64,000 nucleotides of DNA from Aquilaria yunnanensis (Eukaryota > Streptophyta > Magnoliopsida > Malvales > Thymelaeaceae). The DNA lies in the NCBI GenBank assembly GCA_039654915.1, contig CM077597.1, positions 42,444,001 to 42,508,000 on the forward strand. Reading direction: 5' to 3'. Made by a program: the position numbers and the translations under genes. The notes under the pieces are model-generated. The model searched no databases and was not told where the DNA came from. It was given only the letters and a program-made list of their open reading frames with translations. Positions 55,951-64,000 of this stretch are shown in pieces. Every line of letters begins with the position of its first letter. Position 1 is the first letter of the stretch.

Positions 55951-57519
55951 TTAGCCATATCTGCTGAAGTCATCAGTGAAAGTAATGAAGTATTGGGAAC
56001 CTCCTCTAGCTTGTGTAGACATAGGGCCACATACATCACTATGTATGAGTCCTAGTAAGTCATTAGCCCTTTCACTTTGCCCTGTGAATGGGGCTTTGGT
56101 CATCTTGCCCAACAAACATGACTCACATGTCTCATATGATTCAAAATCAAATGAGTCCAAGAGTCCATCCTTATGGAGCTTGGATATGCGGGTCTCATTT
56201 ATATGGCCCAAGTGACAGTGCCAGAGATAGGTCAAGTTTGAATCATTTAATCTGACCTTCTTGGTATTCACATTATAGATTGGATCTTCAAGGTCTAGAA
56301 CATACAACCCATTGCTAAGTTGAGCACTACCATAAAAGATTTCATTCAAATAAATAGAACAACATTTGTCCTTTATTATAAATGAAAAACCTTTCTTGTC
56401 CAAACAAGAAACAGAAATCAAATTTCTACTAATAGTAGGCACAAAGTAGCAGTTGTCTAATTCTAAAACTAATCCACTAGGTAAAGTGAGAACATAAGTC
56501 CCTATGGCTAAGGCAGCAACCCTTGCTCCATTTCCAACACGTAGGTCCACTTCACCTCGGGCCAATCTTCTACTTCTACTTAGATCCTGCACATTTGCAC
56601 AAATGTGAGATCCACATCTAGTATCCAATACCCAAGATGAGGAAGTAGAAAAGTTAGCCTCTATAACAAAATTACCTGAAGTGGAAGTCTTACTTCCCTT
56701 TTCCTTAGCAAGTTCTTCAAGATAGAGCTTGCAGTTGCGCTTACAGTGTCCAGGTTGCTTACAATGGAAGCACTCCCCTTCCTTTGCCACACCACCCTTT
56801 GGTTTCAGTGCAGCTGAAGAAGAACTAGCATTGGACTTTCCATTAGCTTTATCCTTCTTCTTGTTGGCTTTTCCCTTTCCCTTGCCCTTTTGAACCATCA
56901 AAATGGGCTTAGCCTTCTTAAGGTTTTGCTCAGCAGTTCTCAACATGTTGAGCAATTCAGGGAGGGACTTGTCAAGGTCGTTCATGTTATAGTTCATGAC
57001 GAATTGACTGTAGCTTTCAGGCAACGATTGCAAGACTACATCGATAGCCAACTCTTTCTGAAGAGCAAATCCCAAATTCTCAAGATTCTCAATGTACCCA
57101 ATCATCTTGAGCACATGAGGACCCACGAGACTTCCCTCAGACATCTTGCACTGAAACAATGCCTTAGAGGTCTCAAACCTCTCATGCCTAGCTTGCTCTT
57201 GGAAAAGCATTTTGAGATGTTCGATCATATCGAACGCCCCCATGTTCTCATGTTGCTTCTGAAGCTCAGATTCCATGGTAATAAGCATGAGGCATGCATC
57301 ATCCAAAGCATCATCAGAATGCCTCTTGTGAGCATCCCTTTCAGCTCTTGGAGCAGTGGCAGCAGGCTCATTCGGAATGGGCTGCTCTAGGACATATGCC
57401 TTTCTCTCTTGTTTGAGGACTATCCTCAAGTTTCGGTACCATTTGAGAAAGTTGGTCCCATTCAGTTTTTCCTTCTCAAGGATCGATCGCAACGAAAGTG
57501 TCGATGTGTTTTGTGCCAT
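55951..57519 (-). pseudogene. Copia D gag, protease and integrase N-part
   Basis: 522 open residues. Gag: LNGTNFLKWYRNLRIVLKQE at the N-terminus, then a CCHC zinc knuckle at residues 250-263 (C250, C253, H258, C263). Protease: SSSWVLDTRCGSHIC; the catalytic DTG reads DTR at residues 299-301, which should abolish cleavage. Integrase start: LWHCHLGH ... CESCLLGK (zinc-binding HHCC) and LIHSDVCGPM with the first catalytic Asp. The ATG at 57519 is the first in frame and suits the Gag N-terminus. It ends at the TAA 55951-55953. Confidence 0.93.
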
Positions 57520-59032
57520 GGTTATCTACAACAGTAAATATGCAGTGTAAGAGTCATGTATTTTAATTCATTTAATAAGGACTTTTATTAAACGATACTC
57601 CCACTATTTTCCTCAAAATAATAACCCTCGATATTATTTCGGAACACCTCGGCGCTAAGGTGTTCTAGCGGGCCAAGATCCATATTTGACCACAACCTGA
57701 GTCAGCTTTGGCTTTTCTCTCAAGTTACAGCTATTTAGGTAGGCAACTCATTGCCAATTGCATCTTATGCAACTCTTGGATAGTTGGGTGAACAACACTT
57801 GTCCAAGCTCATCTCATGAACTTAAGCCCAACTCTATGCCTCTAAGTCCCTAATCCTATTAGGATGACTTAGTTAAGTCGAACCCAAAGTTAGCAGTTTG
57901 GATATCACTATTATCCCATCGCGCCTTACCAAGATGAACATAGGTGCTTTGCTTTGGCAAACCCACCTAATGTTGATCAAAGTCTTGACGAGTGCCAACA
58001 TTTGGAAGGCATTACATTTAATGACTTAATATTTGTTTGAGGGATTTTTCTTTTGATCTCACCAAGTTGTTATCTCCGGTTGTTTTATACATGCATCACA
58101 TACAAATATAAAACATGCATCTCATGCTTACAAGAAATAAACGTGACATGGTTATAGCCCAAACTATGCGATATTCTCAAGCCAATGAGAATATCATAAA
58201 AGCCTAAGAAAAGAAAAGAGTCTTCACAAGCTCCTTCTCTTCCTTTCTTGGCTGCCCTTTTGTTGTCACCTCCTTGGACATACCACCTTGGACGATCCCA
58301 TAATGCACCATTACATCAATAATAGAAACCTCGAGTTACATTCGAGGGGAGTAAGGTGAGAAGAGAATGTACAATGAGAGTGATAAGAAAAGGCACGACT
58401 CGCAGGCCGTATTTATAAGTACAACCAATCAAGGGCTATAACCATGCACCATGCTTCATACACCAATCAGCATATCATGTCAAATCTCATTCAACAAAGA
58501 TGCATGCCAATTTTCGCGTGTTGATTAACCAGTTTTTATTTATGTGGCGCTTCGCATACGGCGGTCCCGCTGGCCGGTCAGCGGGCGGTGGTTCCGCTGA
58601 TTGGTCAGCGGACGGGGTCAAGGGGAGCCGCCCTTGCGGGGGGCGTGGGGGGCAGCGCCCCCCGGCTCAAAAAATTGTCTTACAATTGCTTAGCCCGAAA
58701 TCTTCTATTTCGAGAAAGTAGGCACCCGAGACTCCTCCATTCGAGCCACCAAATATACCTTACATTCGGTGCCCGAACAGGCCAAATCCGAACAAACCTA
58801 GGGTTCTTGCAACTATTGCAAGAATCCTAATCCATATAGGTATCTCATACCTATCAATTTCGGGTTAATCTCATTAAGCAATTTGTGTCGTTTCTTCATA
58901 TATCTCATATGTTCATTACAAATTCCGGTTTCATGCATCATGAATCAATCTAATTAATCATGGCCGAAAACCAATCGAACACATAGCATCATGCGATTCA
59001 ACAATCAATCCCGATTTAGGGTTTCACCAGTA
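57520..59032 (-). other. Long 5' leader of Copia D with GC-rich hairpin cluster
   Basis: About 1.5 kb between the primer site and the Gag ATG without a supportable gene. Mostly AT-rich, but 58555-58670 is strikingly GC-rich and contains consecutive hairpins: CCCGCTG/CAGCGGG at 58566-58585, TCCGCTG/CAGCGGA at 58593-58612, and GGGGGGC/GCCCCCC at 58647-58663 inside an outer GAGCCG/CGGCTC stem (58625-58630, 58663-58668). Likely an RNA structure in the element transcript. Confidence 0.75.
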
Positions 59033-59044
59033 GCTCTGATACCA
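59033..59044 (-). other. Primer binding site of Copia D
   Basis: Minus strand TGGTATCAGAGC, an exact complement of the plant initiator-Met tRNA 3' end, one base from the 5' LTR. It fixes orientation and the LTR end. Confidence 0.93.
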
Positions 59045-59045
59045 C

Positions 59046-60460
59046 TGTTGGGTTTCGGGAGCCAAATAGCGCAGCGCAATTTAACCGAAACCCTCCAGGA
59101 TCCAAGTGAAACGGGGTAAACCGGGTGTTCAAAAATTTCATACCTAATTTTCGGTTGAGATCTCTCACTCAACTGTAGAGTCGAATCACAAAACCTGAAC
59201 AGTTGACGTGTTCAGGCTCTCTATGGTATCCACACGAGCCTCTCGGGATCACCACGCTTCCACCACGTCCCGGCAGATGCGTTTCTCTTGCGCTCGCAGT
59301 GCTAGCTTGCGTCCTCCAAGGAATTGCAAGAGAAGAGTGTGGCTGTCCTTTTGGGAGGCTAGGGCAAGGAGACCTGCGAATTTCTCACTTAAAAGTTGTA
59401 TTTATAGTGAGACTCAACTTCCAGGCCTAATGGGTTTCAAAGCCCTAATCCAATTAGGATTTAATTTCGGGCTTAATAATGGCTCAACTCCTTGGCCCAT
59501 TATTAATACGAAATTAAAGTGAAACCATAACCCAAATAATTAGCCCATGCACTCTAATGATCCAAATAGCTCTACGTGTGCGACCCAATAGGCTCTTGCC
59601 ATGTTGGCAATGATCATAAATCACATTTATGATCATAAGCAATGAGCGGTGTCTAGCAACACATCATTGCTACCCAAGTGACAAGATTGTCGGTGAATCG
59701 ACTAAACCTTTATGATCATCACCGATATATGCCATTGTCCCTTTGTCCAAGATATCAAGACTAAGCACAAGACATGGAATGTGTCACTCTCGTATAGCCC
59801 AATCTTTGGTTTCTTGATTACCGAGTAGACCAAATTAAACTGACGACATTGATATCATATATCAACTCATCGGAGCATGGCCATGCATTTTCTAAGTCTC
59901 ACTCTATCAAGGGGCCCAAAGATATCACTCCCGTTACATAGGAGGGACAAATCCCATCTTGATCATACAAATCCCTCCACATGATATGTGACATACCCAA
60001 TGACCTCCTTCAAGTTCACTCAGTTACGAGCAACAAAGGAAAGTATCAAAGTATGTGACTCACATGTAGGGAACCTTGATGATCTTAGGTCGAAGGACTA
60101 CATATACCATGATCACTATGAGAATCACTTATGACACTCATATAACGATCCATGAAGTGTTTTCATGGTGGGTCGGTCCAGTACACAAGTTCTCCAACTT
60201 GTACCCATATGTAGACTACATATCTCATATTGTCTCCACATATGCTAGTCATTATGTATTATTGCAACCCGCTCCACAATAATACTATACTAGGGACGTT
60301 TAAGAATATCATTATTCTAGGGTTACAATTATGTTTATTACGTTACGCAGAAACAAAACAACAAACAAAATTGCTGGATTAATGCCTCAATAAAATATCA
60401 TGACTCAATGTGCAAAAATACAATCATCTGATGATTGGCTTTTTGGGCACAATACTAACA
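59046..60460 (-). repeat. 5' LTR of Copia D
   Basis: 1415 bp, TG...CA. TATAAATA on the minus strand at 59406-59399 marks the probable promoter. Nearly identical to the 3' LTR at 52140; differences seen include changes within the first 40 bases and near 59850-59990. Confidence 0.95.
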
Positions 60461-61237
60461 GCCTGAAAGTCCAGAAATAAAGGGTTAGGAGGCCCCCGGA
60501 ATGTGTTTCCGGGGGGAGCCTTCGACGCCCAAGTCAGTGGTGGCTGAGAAAGGGCAGAGGAAATAGTACAGAGGGCCTGAAGAGTCTCGCCTGGTGATTT
60601 TCTCAGAGTCTGGGAGTCAGACCTTTGCCAACCCACCTCCTGCCAAGTATTTATTTCCTGGTATTTATAGGAGTACCTAGCCCGTTCAGATCGCGACACA
60701 TGTTCGGTCGGATGTTCCCTGAGTTTCTGGGCGTAGGGGACAGATAGCTGGTAGCAGGTTGCCTTGACCCTTGTGCCGAGATGGGCCATGATGTGATTTT
60801 GATGGCGTCAGCGTGTCAGAGCGCCTTTTGAGGCGGCTTATGACGTCTGTGAAAGGACGTGTCAGAGGCTTCCTTAAATGCTTCCTTAAATGCTCCTGCC
60901 GTACTCCCGAGGTCCCTGGGCGAGGTCGTCCTTTGGTACGGACGGTGCCTCTTCGGGAAACACGCCTTCAGTTCGGGGGTACCCAGCTTCAGGGAGTTCC
61001 GCCTTCGGGGAGATCATGTTCGGCCCTTAATAGCTGGTGCCTCTTTTTCGAAGGTGATCTGTTTGCAACCTCGGGGGGCTAGTAGTATCGTCAAGTTTCC
61101 TGGCGTGCCGGGCTCGGAGCTCTTCGGCTATCTCCCGAGCTGTATGATCCCACCTTTACTCGGGTAGCGCCAGTTTCTTCTGGCCATTCTTGTGGCAGGA
61201 AGTTCGGCCAGATAGAGGCGATAGCCTTTGGCTATCA
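60461..61237 (-). repeat. 3' LTR of element C, proximal part
   Basis: The reverse complement of B's LTR start and middle (minus-strand start TGATAGCCAAAGGC). With 52039-52139 and without the duplicated GCCTG it totals about 870 bp, like B. TATAAATA is kept at 60669-60662 (minus). Next to it, 61238-61250, is the purine tract AAAGGGGGGCATG on the minus strand, so this is the 3' LTR and the body of C extends rightwards. Confidence 0.93.
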
Positions 61238-61319
61238 CATGCCCCCCTTTGGAAAGCCGAAGTGAAGACTTCGGTTTTGCATCTCTTTCCGAGGTTGTTC
61301 TTGGGAGTCTCTTAGGAAG

Positions 61320-61482
61320 CTCAACCTGTTCCGAGGATGCACCTCTTGCCCAAAGGTATGGGCTGTTCGGCGTTGGCCTGTTCTTTGGTGTCTTCGAGGC
61401 GGAGCCGGTGCCGAAGATACACCTCTTGCCCGAAGGTCATGGGCTGTTTGGCCATAGCCTGTCTCTTGGTGTCCTCGAGGTA
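61320..61482. repeat. Tandem duplication in C, counterpart of the B 81-bp repeat
   Basis: Two units ending in TTCGAG (about 61401) and CCTCGAG (about 61480), each with CACCTCTTGCCC(A/G)AAGGT and TTGG(T/C)GTC. They are the reverse complement of the repeat at 31701-31862 in B, so the duplication predates the split of B and C. Confidence 0.7.
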
Positions 61483-61747
61483 ACCTGCTTTTTCTTCTTG
61501 CAGGTCTGTGTAACGTCGCATCTGATGGCCAAGGGTGTCAGTCTAAGCGACGCATCCCAGCTTTTTAGGGATGTCAGAAGACGTGTCCCCTGTTTTGGCA
61601 CGGCGATTGACATGTGGCGCTTTGCCATTGGAGGAGAGTCACGTCGGTTACAGAGGGCGCGTCTTTTCAGATGCAGAGGGCAGTTACGGCGACGGTTCAC
61701 CTCCAAAAGGGTACTTATGACGACGTTTCGGTTACCAACCTTTGGCC

Positions 61748-61755
61748 TATAAATA
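61748..61755 (+). promoter_or_regulatory. TATA box of the C antisense gene
   Basis: TATAAATA within GGCCTATAAATAGCCCA, 252 bp before the ATG at 62007, the same spacing as in B. Confidence 0.75.
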
Positions 61756-62006
61756 GCCCATTCCATCATAAGTCCCATTTGCTTTTACTTCTGCTCTTTC
61801 CTCTGCTTTGCCCCTATTTTCGTACTTTCTTGCTTTCTGTGGCGGAGCTGCCTTAATCAGAGCTTTTTTCAGCCAATTTTCACGACGGCGTCCTCAGACT
61901 TTGGCAAATATTTTGGTGGGTTTTTGTTTTCCAGAGTGTTTTGATTCCTCTGTTCTTTTGAGTTTTTTCCGGAAACTATTTTCATGCCTTTTCCGAACTC
62001 GTTTTC

Positions 62007-64000
62007 ATGTCGAAAATGCCTATCCCTGAGAGCTGGCAGCCTCTTTTAGCCCATCCCTGTTGCACCATCCCCGCAAAATTAGAGAGGTGGAAGAAAAAGT
62101 TCTTTCTTCCCTCTTACGCCATTACTAGGCTGCCTCACTCTAGCCATTATGCTTTTTCAAACCATAGTAACGAGGTTACCGTTTTCCGAGCCCAGCTGAA
62201 GGCCGGATTTCGGTATCCTCCCCCGAAGATGGTTTGCCAGTTCTGCCAATTTTATGGCATTGCTGTGAACCAGCTTCCCCCGAACTCGTTCTGCTATTTT
62301 AACGCCTACCTCTGCATGTGTGGCGTGTTCGGGATAAAACCCCATTTTATAATCTTCATGCAGTACTACAAGCTCTTTGTGGTCTCGAAGGGTGGCTTCT
62401 ATTTTATGCTACCTCAGGGATCCGGGAGCAAAAAATTCATGTTCACCTTCGCACCAAGGACAGCTGGCGGGGGTGGCAACAGAAATTCTTCTTCCTGAAG
62501 ATGGAGGAGGCCTGGTCGTATGTTCCGACTAAGTGGGCTCAGGGAAAGTTAGATGTGGTCGTCGTTGATCCGAGGTTGTTGCTGACTCCAGAGTTGGCTT
62601 CCACTTTCGCGGACTTCGACGGCTGCATCCGCGCCGTCTCTGACTGGGGTCCCGAGGTCACGCCGCGCTTTCTGTACCCCTTCCCTATCAACTGGAGGTT
62701 GATGACCGAAGAGGTCCTCCGGGAGTTAAAGGTGGTTAAGGAGCACGAGACCGACCTCGAGATGCCAACTCCTGCCATCGCCGGGAAGGATCCCTGGTTG
62801 GTCAAGCTTCTTAAGGAGGAAATTTCTTTCGAAACGCTTGTTGAAGTCAGTTGTCTTCTACTCCCTTGCTGTTTTTTGCTCGGAGTTACGCTGATGTCTT
62901 TTTTCTTTTTCAGAAATGGGCGACGGGACTGCTGCATTTTACAAGTCCCTTTCCTCCGGCCAGGTGGAGAAGGGCGATCAGACAAAGAAGGCGGCTTCCC
63001 GAAGGCGGAAGTCCACTAGCGCTGGGCCTTCGGCGAAACGGGCAAAGAAAACTGCCCGGGTTCCTCTGGAGGAAATTTCCGAGGAGGCTGATGAGGAGCC
63101 TGGGGCAGCCGAGATTCCACCAACCAAGGCTTCTGCCGAGGTCCCTGCCGTTGCCAAGGTTCCTTCCGCCGACATCCCTCCCCATAGCCCTTTTGCGCCG
63201 CAGGCTCTTCTGGAGGCCGTGGTAGAGGCTCCTTCTGCCGAGGAGCGGCGCAAGAAAAAAGGAAAGTCGATTTCGACCGAGGAGTCTTAGGACTCTGAGG
63301 ACGTCGTGGTCGAAGTACCGCTAGGTTCATTGTTTCCAGAACAAGTATGGCTCTTTTGTTTTTCTGAATTTTCTTTTGTCTCTGACCTGCTTCTCATTTT
63401 CGCCATGCAGGGGAGTTGCTTACCCCGAATTGGGCGGCCGAACACGCGAAGGCGCGGGCCCTTCGAGACGCCAAAGTCCCGCAAGGGAAGCTACCAAAAG
63501 AGCCTTTCTGGACATTCACAGAGGCATGAACTTGTACTCCGAAGACTGTCCTGAAATGGCGATACAGATTTCGAAGGGGGTGCTTACAGAGGCCTCCTTC
63601 AAGGCTATTGCGGCGGCCCATCCGGACGATGACACCCTTGCCGCGAAAGTCATCGAGCATGCTGCTCAGGTATGTTCTTCACACCTTTTTCCCTTCAATT
63701 TTTCCTAAGTGCTTGGCTCTTACTGACCTTGCGTTCATCTTTTTGCAGCTGCTGGGGTACGCCGGCTTTCTCCAAGTTCGGGTGGCCAGGCAGGCGGCGT
63801 TCCGAGCTTCGGCCTTAGAGACCTTAAAGAAGGCGAAGGTCACGCGCTCAGCATTGATCGCCAAGAACCAGCAGCTGTCGGATGCTACGAAGAAAGAAGT
63901 TGCTGCCCTTCGGGAGGAGTTCCGGAAGGAGAAGGAAGATCTTGAGAAGAACTCCTCTCTGAAGATTGCTGACCTCGGCGATCAGGTGAAAGGGATGCTT
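62007..64000 (+). pseudogene. Antisense accessory gene of C, four exons, truncated by window end
   Basis: Counterpart of the B antisense gene, plus strand because C is on the minus strand. Exon 1 is about 62007-62844, exon 2 62914-63324, exon 3 63411-63669, exon 4 from 63749 past the edge. Introns keep GT...AG at the same places (GTCAGT/TTTTTCAG, GTTCAT/CATGCAG, GTATGT/TTTGCAG). Lesions: one base lost near 62452 (GCACCAAGGACAG against an expected GCCACCAAGGAC), one A missing at the exon 1 end, a TAG at 63288-63290, and one base lost in exon 3 near 63523. Protein motifs follow B: MPIPESWQPLLAHPCC, KMVCQFCQFYGIAVNQLPPN, the basic PSAKRAKK stretch and coiled-coil start (LREEFRKEKEDLEK). At the position of B's exon 3 stop it reads GAA. 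Confidence 0.85.

Larger units (their letters stand above)
52140..60460 (-). mobile_element. Complete Copia retrotransposon D
   Basis: 8.3-kb minus-strand Ty1/Copia with two 1415-bp LTRs and an exact target duplication GCCTG (52135-52139, 60461-60465). It interrupts the C 3' LTR. LTRs differ at about ten sites by eye, so it is young, yet its coding region has three stops, one frameshift and an altered protease site. Confidence 0.96.

Noticed and set aside
1..64000. Host protein-coding genes, tRNA or rRNA genes.
   Set aside because: Every long frame resolves to a retrotransposon domain or its shadow. The tRNA-like matches are 12-18 base primer sites only.

Overview
The window is plant nuclear DNA made entirely of nested LTR retrotransposons. 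I see no host gene, tRNA, rRNA or CRISPR array. Plant origin follows from Ty3/Gypsy chromovirus and Tat-type elements (the latter with a second RNase H and an antisense extra gene), Ty1/Copia elements with an initiator-Met tRNA primer site, and TG...CA LTRs flanked by 5-bp target duplications. Species cannot be named.

Layout. A: 3' part of a plus-strand Copia element (1-3675). H: very decayed plus-strand Tat-like Gypsy (pol 3676-7649, antisense-gene relic 34501-37131, 3' LTR 37132-37722). Inside H lie a solo chromovirus LTR (7650-11517, itself holding a solo Copia LTR at 9522-10934), an unresolved LTR-like block (11518-14287) and the chromovirus G (14288-34500). G is split by a solo Copia LTR (18344-19753) and by B, a young complete Tat-like Gypsy (21722-32823, target duplication ATTGT). 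To the right is chromovirus J (37723-37911, 42169-43124), split by a solo LTR I (37912-42168). J is then interrupted by Copia E (43125-44994), E by minus-strand chromovirus F (44995-51793), F by a hAT-like end (51794-52038), that by minus-strand Tat-like C (from 52039, running off the right edge), and C's 3' LTR by Copia D (52140-60460, target duplication GCCTG). This is a six-level nest.

How the parts work. The elements carry gag, protease, reverse transcriptase, RNase H and integrase. Most copies are broken by stops, frameshifts or lost catalytic residues. B is the most complete: its pol keeps YVDD, two RNase H domains and a DD35E integrase, with a few stops and shifts. Between pol and the 3' LTR, B carries an opposite-strand gene with its own TATA box, three GT-AG introns and a predicted product of about 728 residues (N-terminal domain resembling the plant 'putative gypsy type transposon' family, basic middle, long coiled coil). 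It recurs in C and, decayed, in H.

The most unusual signals are this spliced antisense gene and its ACGT-rich promoter, a six-copy hairpin array between its 3' end and the pol end, a hairpin with compensatory changes shared by diverged chromovirus LTRs, and a GC-rich hairpin cluster in the Copia D leader.
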